A stretch of 64,000 nucleotides of DNA from NCBI GenBank assembly GCA_008032955.1, contig CP032046.1:1488001-1552000 (forward strand), written 5' to 3'. Under the pieces are notes generated by a model. It saw nothing but the letters and a program-made list of their open reading frames with translations. It made no database searches and was not told where the DNA came from. Source of the stretch: Helicobacter pylori (lineage in GTDB: Bacteria; Campylobacterota; Campylobacteria; Campylobacterales; Helicobacteraceae). The translations under genes and the position numbers were made by a program. Positions 1 through 8,731 of the stretch are shown piece after piece; within the stretch, counting starts at the first letter, position 1, and each line of letters starts with the position of its first letter.

Positions 1-240
1 GGAGAGTTTGGTTCTCACTCTGTGTCCCTATAGTAGGGATTTTACAGAGTTTGAGCTCCAACGCATTCCCTATAGGTCTCACACATCATATCTCCAAAGG
101 CGTAACTTTGTGCACTTCCTGCGCTAGATACGAATGTATGGGGATATGATACCATGAATTGGTAGCATTCATCCCAACCGCTAAAGACGACTGGGATTTC
201 TGCTAAGGAGTCTTAAAAGGGAGTTTTTGAGAGTTTTTAG
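1..240. other. Structured non-coding DNA at window edge, possibly an insertion-sequence end
   Basis: No reading frame of useful length is visible on either strand. The DNA holds several short inverted repeats: CCCTA/TAGGG at 27-39, TACCA/TGGTA near 151-165, and TCCCA/TGGGA arms near 173-196. Dense, GC-richer local folding between genes is unlike ordinary H. pylori spacers. The right ends of IS200/IS605 elements, which encode the guide-like RNA of TnpB, look like this, so an element lying to the left of the window is one reading. It is inference only; no transposase sequence is inside the window. Confidence 0.3.
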
Positions 241-254
241 GGGTTTTCTTTTTA

Positions 255-263
255 TGCTATAAT
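255..263 (+). promoter_or_regulatory. Extended -10 promoter (TGCTATAAT) for the DUF5718 gene
   Basis: TGCTATAAT is a perfect -10 hexamer with the extended TGn motif, the usual form of sigma-80 promoters in H. pylori, which lack a strong -35. It lies 46 bases before the ATG at 309, giving a leader of about 40 nt. Confidence 0.6.
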
Positions 264-308
264 GGAAAAAGTTCTGATCAGTGTTAAGCGATTTGCTAGG
301 AGGTCTGT

Positions 309-1136
309 ATGCAAGAGTTTTTAGGTTTTGGTGTGGTGGGGAATTTTGCAGGGCATTTGGAGCAAGCAGGAGAGAGCCATAGTTTTATTAACATGAAAAG
401 CGAAGAAAAGGACGCCCCTAAGGGGTTGTTCCCTTTTTATATCCCGTATGAGAATTGCTATTTGGGGCGTTGTTGCATTAATAACCATAAGATTATTTTG
501 CCTGGTGATTTGGATTTGAAAGTGCAAGCAGAGCCAGAAATCGCTTTAGAATGCGATGTCAAATACGATGAAAAACATTTGGTAACCAAGCTTGTGCCTA
601 ATTTTTTCATGGCGTTTAATGACGCTTCTGTGCGTAATTTAGACGCCGCAAAGCTCTCCCAAAAAAAGAATTTTTCACCGGCTTCTAAAGGTATAGGGCA
701 GAAATTGCCTATTGACAGGTTTGTTTATGGGGGGGTGTGTAATAATTTTTCTATCGCGTCTTTTTTGAAATACGATAATGTTTGGCATGTTTATGGGGAG
801 AACAGCAAATTGCTCAAATACGAGTTTTTTTATCAAAAACTCTTAGATTGGATTAAAAACCAATTAAACTACCAACAAGATGGCGATTCTTTAGAGGCTC
901 TAAGGCCTTTTTTAGAGCGCCATAATTTCCCTACCAAAATGATTTTTGCGATCGGGGCTACCCCTTATATGCCTTTTGCGCAAGAGCATTTCTTACAAAA
1001 AGGCGATGAGGTGGTGATTGTTGCTTACAACCATTTACAATACAGTTTTGAAAAGATTCAAAACCTCTTAGAAGAGGACGCCCTACAAACCAAGGAACAC
1101 GCTAATCTTTCTTATGTCTATCAAATCGTAGAGTAG
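309..1136 (+). CDS. DUF5718 family protein of unknown function
   Basis: A 275-residue soluble protein without signal peptide or membrane segment. It opens with a glycine-rich stretch (FLGFGVVGNFAGHLEQAGE) typical of the DUF5718 family, which is found mainly in epsilonproteobacteria. That motif has the feel of a nucleotide- or substrate-binding loop, but no biochemical role is known to me. The ATG is preceded by a near-consensus AGGAGG at 299-304, which fixes the start. It sits upstream of the comB genes and has its own promoter at 255-263, and the 143-base gap to comB2 suggests that it is not part of the competence operon. By gene order it matches HP0014 of strain 26695. Confidence 0.85.
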   Translation: MQEFLGFGVVGNFAGHLEQAGESHSFINMKSEEKDAPKGLFPFYIPYENCYLGRCCINNHKIILPGDLDLKVQAEPEIALECDVKYDEKHLVTKLVPNFFMAFNDASVRNLDAAKLSQKKNFSPASKGIGQKLPIDRFVYGGVCNNFSIASFLKYDNVWHVYGENSKLLKYEFFYQKLLDWIKNQLNYQQDGDSLEALRPFLERHNFPTKMIFAIGATPYMPFAQEHFLQKGDEVVIVAYNHLQYSFEKIQNLLEEDALQTKEHANLSYVYQIVE

Positions 1137-1279
1137 TAAGGCTTTTTTCTCTTTAGCTTTGCTTTTTTACCCCTTTTAAAGATAAAACCACCCCTTTTGA
1201 CCCCCTTTTAGAGGATTTTTATGGTTTTTTTGAGATAATTAAACCTTAGAAAGTTAATTAAAATTAAACAAAAAGGGTT

Positions 1280-1564
1280 ATGATGTCCGCTCATTTTTTG
1301 AAAATCATTTTTTTAGTAGGCATGTGCGTTTCAAGTTTGTTCGCTGAAGGATTAGAAGGGTTTTTTAACGCCCTAGAAGCCCAGCTCAAAAGCCCCATCG
1401 CTAAGGGGATTTTAATGGTGATTTTCATAGGGATCGCCATTTATGTGTGGAGGAATTTGGACCGGTGGAAAGAGATCTTATTCACGATCCTTGGCGTGGT
1501 GTTTGGGATTTTTTTATTCTTTAAAGCCCCGAGTTTGGCGAATTGGTTTATGGGAATTTTTTAA
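1280..1564 (+). CDS. comB2: ComB2, VirB2-like component of the DNA-uptake type IV system
   Basis: A 94-residue protein with a signal peptide (about residues 1-22, ending SSLFA before EGLEG) and two hydrophobic segments (about 42-57 and 66-82). This is the layout of VirB2/TrbC pilins. H. pylori uses a type IV secretion-like ComB machine to import transforming DNA, and ComB2 is its VirB2 homologue, probably forming a surface structure or channel part. Start choice is between adjacent ATGs at 1280 and 1283, which makes no functional difference. It is followed without a gap by comB3 (TAATG overlap) and then comB4, so the three are one operon. A weak -10 (GATAAT, near 1233) precedes it. Confidence 0.9.
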   Translation: MMSAHFLKIIFLVGMCVSSLFAEGLEGFFNALEAQLKSPIAKGILMVIFIGIAIYVWRNLDRWKEILFTILGVVFGIFLFFKAPSLANWFMGIF

Positions 1565-1827
1565 TGATTATCCTATCAGCGAGCGTGAAGAATTTGCGTG
1601 AAATTTCGGTTAAAGAAAAGTTTTTATGGCTGAACGCTAAATCTTATTTGATTTCTGTTTTTGCGCCTTTTATCTTGCTCCCTTGGATTGATTTGTTGAG
1701 CGCTTTTTTATTGTATTTAGGGTTTTTAGCGCTCTTTAGCGTGCTGGAATTTTTTGATGAAGATATTGCAGATATTATTGTGGCTAAAAGCAAAATAAAA
1801 ACTAAAACCAAATGTTATAGAGCGTAG
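1564..1827 (+). CDS. comB3: ComB3, VirB3-like inner-membrane component of DNA uptake
   Basis: An 87-residue protein starting at the ATG that overlaps the comB2 stop codon (TAATG at 1562-1566); this start gives the expected VirB3 length. One long hydrophobic region (about residues 27-65) forms one or two membrane spans, and the C terminus is very basic (KSKIKTKTKCYRA). VirB3 proteins are small inner-membrane partners of the VirB4 ATPase, and the next gene, one base further on, is that ATPase. A longer in-frame version from 1543 exists but would lie inside comB2 and is not needed. Confidence 0.88.
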   Translation: MIILSASVKNLREISVKEKFLWLNAKSYLISVFAPFILLPWIDLLSAFLLYLGFLALFSVLEFFDEDIADIIVAKSKIKTKTKCYRA

Positions 1828-1828
1828 G

Positions 1829-4192
1829 ATGTTAGAAAAGCTTTTGAGCGCTATCAAACAAAAGGTTTCAAACTATTTTTTAGGGGTTTTGCCTAAAAGC
1901 TATTCCATGAGCGAAGAAAACAACATTTTAGGCTTGTATGATGAGCATTTTTTACTCACTAAAAACGAAAATTTAGTGGGCATCCTCCGTTTAGAAGGGG
2001 TTAGCTACACCCATTTAAGCACAGAGCAATTGCAAGATCTCTTCACCGAGCGCCAAATGGCGTTGGATTCTTTAGAAAAAGTCGTGGTGCGCCTGGTGGT
2101 TAAAAGGCGTAAAATTGATCACCAACAAAACATTCAAGCTGATTCTAAATACTTGCAAGCGATTTTGAATCAATTTGAAAACAAAGAAGTGTATGAAAAT
2201 CAGTATTTTTTAGTTTTAGAAAGCATGCATTCTTTGCAGGGCGTTTTAGAACATAAGAAAAAATCCTTAATGCATGCCAATAGGGAAAATTTTAAGGACA
2301 TCCTCTCTTATAAAGCGCATTTTTTGCAAGAAACTTTAAAAAGCTTAGAAATCCAGCTCAAAAACTATGCCCCCAAACTCTTAAACTCTAAAGAGGTTTT
2401 GAATTTTTACGCAGAATATATTAATGGGTTTGAACTCCCTTTAAAGCCTCTAGTAGGAGGGTATTTGAGCGACAGCTATATCGCTAGTTCTATCACTTTT
2501 GAAAAAGATTACTTCATTCAAGAGGGTTTTAACCAAAAAACCTACAACCGCTTGATTGGCATTAAAGCTTATGAGAGCGAACGCATCACTTCTATAGCGG
2601 TGGGAGCGCTTTTATACCAAGAAACGCCTTTAGACATTATCTTTTCTATAGAGCCTATGAGTGCGCATAAAACGCTGAGTTTTTTAAAAGAGAGGGCCAA
2701 GTTTAGCATGTCCAATCTCGTTAAAAACGAGCTGCTAGAATACCAAGAATTAGTCAAAACCAAACGCCTATCCATGCAAAAATTCGCCCTAAACATTCTT
2801 ATCAAAGCCCCCAGTTTAGAGGATTTAGACGCTCAAACAAGCTTAGTTTTAGGGCTTTTATTTAAAGAAAACTTAGTGGGCGTTATAGAAACTTTTGGCT
2901 TGAAAGGGGGGTATTTTTCCTTTTTCCCTGAACGCATCCATTTAAACCACCGCTTGCGTTTTTTAACCTCTAAAGCCCTAGCGTGTTTAATGGTGTTTGA
3001 AAGGCAAAATTTAGGCTTTAAGGCTAATTCATGGGGGAATAGCCCTTTGAGCGTGTTTAAAAATTTGGATTATTCCCCTTTTTTATTCAATTTCCACAAC
3101 CAAGAAGTGAGCCACAACAACGCTAAAGAAGTCGCTAGAGTGAATGGGCATACTCTAATCATAGGGGCTACTGGGAGCGGTAAAAGCACGCTGATTAGCT
3201 TTTTAATGATGAGCGCTTTGAAATACCAAAACATGCGCCTTTTAGCTTTTGACAGGATGCAAGGGCTGTATTCTTTCACAAAATTTTTTAAAGGGCATTA
3301 CCATGACGGCCAATCTTTTAGCATTAACCCCTTTTGTTTAGAGCCTAATTTACAGAATCTAGAATTTTTGCAATCCTTCTTTTTGAGCATGTTGGATCTC
3401 GCCCCTTCAAGGGATAAAGAAGCCTTAGAAGACATGAATGCGATTTCTGGCGCGATTAAGAGCCTTTATGAGACCTTATACCCTAAAGCTTTTAGTTTGC
3501 TAGACTTTAAAGAAACGCTTAAAAGAACCTCATCTAACCAACTGGGCTTGAGTTTAGAGCCGTATTTGAATAACCCCCTTTTTAACGCTTTGAATGACGC
3601 GTTCAACTCCAACGCTTTTTTAAATGTGATAAACCTAGATGCGATCACCCAAAACCCTAAAGACTTAGGGCTTTTAGCCTATTACTTGTTTTATAAGATC
3701 TTAGAAGAGTCCAGGAAAAACGACAGCGGGTTTTTGGTTTTTTTAGACGAGTTTAAATCCTATGTGGAAAACGATTTGTTGAACACTAAAATCAACGCTT
3801 TAATCACGCAAGCCAGGAAAGCTAATGGCGTGGTGGTGTTGGCTTTGCAAGACATTTACCAACTCAGCGGAGTCAAAAACGCCCATAGTTTTTTAAGCAA
3901 CATGGGGACTCTCATTTTGTACCCGCAAAAAAACGCTAGGGAGTTGAAACACCATTTTAATGTGCCTTTGAGCGAAACTGAAATTTCTTTTTTAGAAAAC
4001 ACGCCTTTGTATGCCAGGCAGGTTTTAGTCAAAAATCTGGGTAATGGGAGTTCCAACATGATTGATGTGAGTTTGGAGGGCTTGGGGCGTTATTTGAAAA
4101 TCTTTAATTCAGATTCTAGTCATGTCAATAAAGTGAAAGCGTTACAAAAAGACTACCCTACAGAGTGGCGTGAGAAACTTTTGAAGAGCTAG
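1829..4192 (+). CDS. comB4: ComB4, VirB4-family ATPase powering DNA uptake
   Basis: A 787-residue VirB4/CagE-type ATPase. The Walker A motif GATGSGKST is at residues 446-454 and Walker B FLVFLDEF ends with D640-E641. The N-terminal half is the family's regulatory/membrane-contact domain (CagE_TrbE_VirB). VirB4 proteins are hexameric cytoplasmic ATPases that energise assembly or transport in type IV systems; in H. pylori ComB4 is required for natural transformation. It begins one base after comB3 ends, and both key ATPase motifs are intact. Length is normal for the family. The remaining ComB components (comB6 to comB10) are in a second cluster at 23.9-28.0 kb. Confidence 0.95.
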   Translation: MLEKLLSAIKQKVSNYFLGVLPKSYSMSEENNILGLYDEHFLLTKNENLVGILRLEGVSYTHLSTEQLQDLFTERQMALDSLEKVVVRLVVKRRKIDHQQNIQADSKYLQAILNQFENKEVYENQYFLVLESMHSLQGVLEHKKKSLMHANRENFKDILSYKAHFLQETLKSLEIQLKNYAPKLLNSKEVLNFYAEYINGFELPLKPLVGGYLSDSYIASSITFEKDYFIQEGFNQKTYNRLIGIKAYESERITSIAVGALLYQETPLDIIFSIEPMSAHKTLSFLKERAKFSMSNLVKNELLEYQELVKTKRLSMQKFALNILIKAPSLEDLDAQTSLVLGLLFKENLVGVIETFGLKGGYFSFFPERIHLNHRLRFLTSKALACLMVFERQNLGFKANSWGNSPLSVFKNLDYSPFLFNFHNQEVSHNNAKEVARVNGHTLIIGATGSGKSTLISFLMMSALKYQNMRLLAFDRMQGLYSFTKFFKGHYHDGQSFSINPFCLEPNLQNLEFLQSFFLSMLDLAPSRDKEALEDMNAISGAIKSLYETLYPKAFSLLDFKETLKRTSSNQLGLSLEPYLNNPLFNALNDAFNSNAFLNVINLDAITQNPKDLGLLAYYLFYKILEESRKNDSGFLVFLDEFKSYVENDLLNTKINALITQARKANGVVVLALQDIYQLSGVKNAHSFLSNMGTLILYPQKNARELKHHFNVPLSETEISFLENTPLYARQVLVKNLGNGSSNMIDVSLEGLGRYLKIFNSDSSHVNKVKALQKDYPTEWREKLLKS

Positions 4193-4373
4193 TTTAAAAA
4201 AGTCAATATCATTTTGAAGCACTCCTATTCAGATGGCTAAGGCACACAAGAAATTAGGGGACTCTGCTGTATTCCTACCCTGAAGCGTTACCCTAAATTC
4301 CTATTGCATAGGTCTAAATAAGAGCTTAGGGATCATTTTAGCCATAAAAAGCTTATGTTTTCATTAAAAATGT

Positions 4374-4379
4374 TATGAT
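4374..4379 (+). promoter_or_regulatory. -10 element (TATGAT) for the downstream lipoprotein gene
   Basis: TATGAT lies 25 bases before the ATG at 4404, in a 211-base AT-rich gap after comB4. No convincing -35 is visible, as is usual in this species. Confidence 0.4.
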
Positions 4380-4403
4380 ACGCTCAAATAGTCAAGCAAA
4401 AAA

Positions 4404-5834
4404 ATGTCAATTAAAAGGGTTAGATTGAAAATATTCGTTCTGTTGATGTCGGTAATTTTAGGAATATCATTAACAGGTTGCATAGGCTATCGTATGGACT
4501 TAGAGCATTTTAACACGCTCTATTATGAAGAAAGCCCTAAACAAGCTTATGAATATTCCAAACAATTCACTAAGAAAAAAAAGAACGCTCTTTTATGGGA
4601 CTTGCAAAACGGCTTGAGCGCTTTATACGCAAGGGATTATAAGACTTCTTTAGGGGTGTTGGATCAAGCCGAGCAACGCTTTGATAAAACCCAAAGCGCT
4701 TTCACAAGAGGGGCTGGTTATGTGGGCGCTACCATGATTAATGATAACGTGCGCGCTTATGGGGGGAATATTTATGAGGGCGTTTTAATCAATTATTACA
4801 AAGCGATAGACTACATGCTTTTGAACGATAGTGCGAAAGCTAGGGTGCAATTCAACCGCGCGAATGAACGCCAGCGCAGGGCTAAAGAATTTTATTATGA
4901 GGAAGTGCAAAAAGCCATTAAAGAGATCGATTCTAGCAAAAAGCACAATATTAATATGGAACGCTCTAGGGTAGAAGTGAGCGAGATTTTAAACAACACC
5001 TATTCTAATTTAGACAAATACGAAGCTTATCAAGGCTTGCTTAACCCGGCGGTTTCGTATCTTTCAGGGTTGTTTTACGCTTTAAATGGGGATAAGAATA
5101 AGGGGTTAGGCTATCTTAATGAAGCTTATGGGATCAGTCAAAGCCCTTTTGTAGCCCAAGACTTGGTTTTTTTCAAAAACCCTAACAGGAGCCATTTCAC
5201 TTGGATCATTATTGAAGATGGTAAAGAGCCGCAAAAAAGCGAATTTAAAATTGATGTGCCTATTTTTATGATCGATTCGGTTTATAACGTGAGTATAGCC
5301 TTGCCCAAGCTAGAAAAAGGGGAAGCGTTTTATCAAAATTTCACTCTTAAAGATGGAGAAAAAGTAACCCCCTTTGACACTTTGGCCTCAATAGATGCGG
5401 TGGTCGCTAGCGAGTTTAGGAAGCAATTGCCCTACATTATCACCAGAGCCATTTTATCGGCTACTTTTAAGGTAGGCATGCAAGCGGTGGCGAATTATTA
5501 TTTGGGGTTTGTTGGAGGGTTAGTAACTTCGTTGTATTCAGGCGTTAGCACCTTTGCAGACACCAGAAACACGAGCATTTTTGCCCATAAAATCTATCTT
5601 ATGCGTATCAAAAACAAAGCTTTTGAAAATTATGAAGTTCGAGCTGATTCTATTGACGCTTTTTCGTTTTCATTAAAGCCTTGTAAAAGATCGCTTGAAA
5701 GCCCTAAAGTCATTGACGCTAGGGAATTGCTTTCAGGGTTTGTAACAGCCCCACAAGTCTTTTGCTCTAACCGCCATAATATTTTATATGTGCGCAGCTT
5801 TAAAAACGGGTTTGTTTTGAGTCATTTAAAATGA
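4404..5834 (+). CDS. Predicted lipoprotein with repeat-rich helical body (COG3014-like)
   Basis: A 476-residue protein with an N-terminal lipoprotein signal: basic residues, a hydrophobic core and the lipobox LTGC with the lipidated cysteine at residue 26. The following 250 residues are helical and TPR-like (repeated Tyr/Ala/Leu patterns such as AYEYSKQF and NGLSALYARDYKTSLGVL), matching uncharacterised COG3014 proteins. A short hydrophobic stretch near residues 350-385 (VGMQAVANYYLGFVGGL) may insert in the membrane. Function is unknown; by position it corresponds to HP0018. It stands alone between comB4 and cheV with gaps on both sides, so it is probably its own transcription unit. Confidence 0.8.
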   Translation: MSIKRVRLKIFVLLMSVILGISLTGCIGYRMDLEHFNTLYYEESPKQAYEYSKQFTKKKKNALLWDLQNGLSALYARDYKTSLGVLDQAEQRFDKTQSAFTRGAGYVGATMINDNVRAYGGNIYEGVLINYYKAIDYMLLNDSAKARVQFNRANERQRRAKEFYYEEVQKAIKEIDSSKKHNINMERSRVEVSEILNNTYSNLDKYEAYQGLLNPAVSYLSGLFYALNGDKNKGLGYLNEAYGISQSPFVAQDLVFFKNPNRSHFTWIIIEDGKEPQKSEFKIDVPIFMIDSVYNVSIALPKLEKGEAFYQNFTLKDGEKVTPFDTLASIDAVVASEFRKQLPYIITRAILSATFKVGMQAVANYYLGFVGGLVTSLYSGVSTFADTRNTSIFAHKIYLMRIKNKAFENYEVRADSIDAFSFSLKPCKRSLESPKVIDARELLSGFVTAPQVFCSNRHNILYVRSFKNGFVLSHLK

Positions 5835-5890
5835 TTTAAAAAACCCCAAAGATAGTTTTTAAGTGTCGTTGGCATTAAACACAAACACGA

Positions 5891-5896
5891 TATAAT
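5891..5896 (+). promoter_or_regulatory. Consensus -10 (TATAAT) for cheV
   Basis: A perfect TATAAT lies 37 bases upstream of the cheV ATG at 5934, and AAGGGGAAG directly before the ATG is the ribosome binding site. Confidence 0.6.
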
Positions 5897-5933
5897 TATA
5901 AAACGATACGAAAACCTAAATTAAGGGGAAGTC

Positions 5934-6899
5934 ATGGCTGATAGTTTAGCGGGCATTGATCAAGTTACGAGTTTGCATAAAAATAACGAGTTGCAATTGT
6001 TGTGTTTCAGGCTGGGTAAAAATAAGGATTTGTATGCGGTCAATGTCTTTAAGATCCGTGAAGTGGTGAAATACCATGGCAATCTCACAATCATTAGCCA
6101 CGAAAACAATTCGCTCGTTGAGGGGTTAATCATTATAAGAGAGCTCACCATTCCCTTGATTGATATGAAAAAATGGTTTTATTATGACAGCCAAAACAAA
6201 AACAAGGATTTACGCCCTTACAGGATAGAAAAAGACAAGGGCGAAGACGATATTATCATGATCTGTGAGTTTTCTCGCTGGACTATAGGGGTTAGGATCT
6301 ATGAAGCGGATAGGATTTTGAGCAAGAAATGGACTGAAATGGAGCAAAGTGCTGGGCTAGGGGGATCTGCAGGCAATAACAAGCTCGTGAGCCGCACGCG
6401 CTATTTTGACGGACGCTTGGTGCAAGTGGTGGATATTGAAAAAATGCTTATAGATGTGTTCCCTTGGATTGAAGATGAAAAACACAGCGATTTAGAGACG
6501 CTTTCTAAAATCCATTCTAACCAATGCGTTTTGCTCGCTGATGACTCCCCAAGCGTTTTAAAAACCATGCAAATGATTTTAGACAAGCTAGGCGTTAAGC
6601 ATATAGATTTTATCAATGGTAAAACCTTACTAGAGCATTTATTCAACCCAACAACCGATGTGAGTAATATTGGCCTTATCATCACCGATTTAGAAATGCC
6701 AGAAGCGAGCGGTTTTGAAGTGATCAAGCAGGTTAAAAACAATCCTTTGACTTCAAAAATCCCTATCGTGGTCAATTCTTCTATGAGCGGCAGCTCTAAT
6801 GAAGACATGGCCAGGAGTTTAAAAGCCGATGATTTCATCTCTAAGTCTAACCCTAAAGACATCCAGCGGGTGGTTAAGCAATTTTTGGAATTAGCATGA
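5934..6899 (+). CDS. cheV1: CheV-type chemotaxis coupling protein (CheW domain plus receiver domain)
   Basis: A 321-residue protein with an N-terminal CheW-like domain (about residues 20-180) and a C-terminal response-regulator receiver domain (about 196-320). The receiver has the acidic pair D203-D204, the phospho-acceptor D252 (in ITDLEMP) and the conserved lysine K304. CheV couples chemoreceptors to the kinase CheA, and phosphorylation of the receiver is thought to tune adaptation; H. pylori lacks CheR/CheB and carries several CheV proteins, of which this is the one next to nspC. Its stop codon overlaps the nspC start (ATGA), so the two are co-transcribed. Confidence 0.93.
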   Translation: MADSLAGIDQVTSLHKNNELQLLCFRLGKNKDLYAVNVFKIREVVKYHGNLTIISHENNSLVEGLIIIRELTIPLIDMKKWFYYDSQNKNKDLRPYRIEKDKGEDDIIMICEFSRWTIGVRIYEADRILSKKWTEMEQSAGLGGSAGNNKLVSRTRYFDGRLVQVVDIEKMLIDVFPWIEDEKHSDLETLSKIHSNQCVLLADDSPSVLKTMQMILDKLGVKHIDFINGKTLLEHLFNPTTDVSNIGLIITDLEMPEASGFEVIKQVKNNPLTSKIPIVVNSSMSGSSNEDMARSLKADDFISKSNPKDIQRVVKQFLELA

Positions 6900-8113
6900 A
6901 AAAATACAGCGCTATCCCCACCCCTTGCTATGTGCTAGAGAGCGAACGCTTAGAAAAAAACGCCAAGATTTTAGAAATCGTGCGCCAACAAAGCGGGGCA
7001 AAGATCTTGCTCGCTTTAAAGGGGTATGCGTTTTGGCGTGAGTTTGGGATTTTGAGACAAAAATTGAACGGGTGTTGCGCGAGCGGTCTTTATGAGGCTA
7101 AGCTCGCTTTTGAAGAATTTGGGGGGCGAGAGAGCCATAAGGAAATTTGCGTTTATAGCCCGGCTTTCAAAGAGGCTGAAATGAGCGCGATTTTACCCCT
7201 AGCGACAAGCATCATTTTCAACTCTTTTTACCAATACGCTACCTATAAAGACAGGATTTTAGACAAAAACAAGCAATTAGAAAACTTGGGCTTAAGCCCC
7301 ATTAAAATGGGCTTGAGAATCAACCCTCTCTATAGCGAAGTAACCCCAGCGATTTATAACCCATGCTCTAAAGTGAGCCGGTTAGGGATTACGCCTAGCG
7401 GATTTGAAAAGGGAGTCAAAGAGCATGGCTTAGAGGGGGTGAGCGGGTTGCATTTCCACACGCATTGCGAACAAAACGCTGACGCTTTGTGCCGGACTTT
7501 AGAGCATGTAGAAAAGCATTTCAAGCCTTATTTAGAAAACATGGCGTGGGTGAATTTTGGTGGGGGGCATCATATCACTAAGAGCGATTATAATGTGAAT
7601 TTGCTCATCCAAACGATTAAGGATTTTAAAGAGCGTTATCATAATATAGAAGTGGTTTTAGAGCCTGGGGAAGCCATAGGGTGGCAATGCGGGTTTTTAA
7701 TCGCAAGCGTGATAGACATCGTTCAAAACGATCAAGAAATCGCGGTTTTAGACGCTTCTTTTAGCGCTCACATGCCCGATTGCTTAGAAATGCCTTATCG
7801 CCCTAGCATTTTTAAGATTTCCGTAGAAAATGATGAAGAGCTTATTGAAGTTGAAAAGGGTGAAAATCAAGGGGCGTTTTCTTACTTTTTAGGCGGCCCT
7901 ACTTGTTTAGCGGGGGATTTTATGGGGAGTTTTAGCTTTGAAACGCCTTTAAAAAGGGGCGATAAAATCGTGTTTCAAGACATGCTCCATTATACGATTG
8001 TCAAAAACAACTCGTTTAATGGCGTGCCGCTCCCAAGCTTGGCTAAACTGGATCAACAAGGGTTTAAAATCCTTAAAAACTTTTCTTATGAAGATTATAA
8101 AAACAGGAATTAA
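6896..8113 (+). CDS. nspC: Carboxynorspermidine/carboxyspermidine decarboxylase
   Basis: A 405-residue fold-type III PLP enzyme. The PLP-binding lysine is K42 in LLALKGYAFW, and the glycine-rich phosphate-binding stretch NFGGGHH lies near residue 221. NspC decarboxylates carboxyspermidine to make spermidine (or norspermidine) in the alternative polyamine route used by Campylobacter, Vibrio and relatives. The start ATG overlaps the end of cheV by four bases. The gene ends just before a triplicated 14-bp repeat and faces lpxE convergently. An agmatine deiminase elsewhere in the window (35.8-36.8 kb) would supply the upstream polyamine precursor. Confidence 0.93.
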   Translation: MKKYSAIPTPCYVLESERLEKNAKILEIVRQQSGAKILLALKGYAFWREFGILRQKLNGCCASGLYEAKLAFEEFGGRESHKEICVYSPAFKEAEMSAILPLATSIIFNSFYQYATYKDRILDKNKQLENLGLSPIKMGLRINPLYSEVTPAIYNPCSKVSRLGITPSGFEKGVKEHGLEGVSGLHFHTHCEQNADALCRTLEHVEKHFKPYLENMAWVNFGGGHHITKSDYNVNLLIQTIKDFKERYHNIEVVLEPGEAIGWQCGFLIASVIDIVQNDQEIAVLDASFSAHMPDCLEMPYRPSIFKISVENDEELIEVEKGENQGAFSYFLGGPTCLAGDFMGSFSFETPLKRGDKIVFQDMLHYTIVKNNSFNGVPLPSLAKLDQQGFKILKNFSYEDYKNRN

Positions 8114-8119
8114 AGCTTT

Positions 8120-8160
8120 AATTAAGTTTTTTTAATTAAGTTTTTTTAATTAAGTTTTTT
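8120..8160. repeat. Three tandem copies of a 14-bp unit between nspC and lpxE
   Basis: The unit AATTAAGTTTTTTT occurs at 8120-8133, 8134-8147 and (one base short) 8148-8160. It separates two convergent genes and contains the lpxE stop codon at the junction of units two and three. Copy-number change would alter the spacer but, with at least two copies, not the LpxE end. The T-rich + strand could assist termination of nspC. Confidence 0.85.
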
Positions 8161-8721
8161 GGGGCTTGTAAAAAGAGCCACGCACAACATTCCAACGCCA
8201 AGCCCGGCCAACACCGCGCCAATGGTATGCATGTCTAAATAAATGCGAGCGAGCATGGTTAAAGGGATTAGGGGTAAGAGCCACAAGTATTTTTTAAAAG
8301 AATAGCGGCGCATTAAAAACGCCACCGCCAAACCCACCATAGACGAATGCCCGCTTGGCATGTTGAAATTACCCCCATAAGGGCGCTCGCCCAAACGCCG
8401 CTCATTGATCGTTACATGGTTTAAGGCTCTTTTGGTGGTGTGCGTGAGAATGGTTGTAGCGATAGAAGCGTTAGCGACTTGAAAAAACCCTACCGCATCT
8501 CTTTGAATTAAAGGGATAGCCACAGATAAAATCGTAGGGATAAAGCGCGCGTAATGCTCGGTGAAATGAAACACCAAAGGCACGCTCTGCTGTTTAGGGA
8601 CTTTAGGGAAGGGTGCAAAAATACCCAATAAAATCAAACCCAAACTGAGCGCTAACAAAGTTTTAGAAAAGCTTTTAGGCAGGCTTTCCAAAAATTTTTG
8701 TTTAAATAAGAATATTTTCAT
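8146..8721 (-). CDS. lpxE: Lipid A 1-phosphatase
   Basis: A 191-residue PAP2-superfamily phosphatase. The three-part catalytic signature is present: a lysine followed by RP (KR...GERP), the central PSGH (NMPSGHSSM) and the distal R...H pair (ARIYLDMH). Four to six hydrophobic segments place it in the inner membrane with the active site facing the periplasm. LpxE removes the 1-phosphate of lipid A; this is the first step of H. pylori lipid A remodelling and lowers surface charge, giving resistance to cationic peptides. It follows eptA by 10 bases on the same strand, and EptA acts on its product. The last residues are encoded inside a 14-bp tandem repeat. Confidence 0.93.
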   Translation of the reverse strand: MKIFLFKQKFLESLPKSFSKTLLALSLGLILLGIFAPFPKVPKQQSVPLVFHFTEHYARFIPTILSVAIPLIQRDAVGFFQVANASIATTILTHTTKRALNHVTINERRLGERPYGGNFNMPSGHSSMVGLAVAFLMRRYSFKKYLWLLPLIPLTMLARIYLDMHTIGAVLAGLGVGMLCVALFTSPKKLN

Positions 8722-8731
8722 GCGTGTTATT

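Noticed and set aside
6401..6862. 153-codon minus-strand frame inside cheV
   Set aside because: Lies wholly over the conserved receiver domain of cheV; composition is that of a shadow frame.
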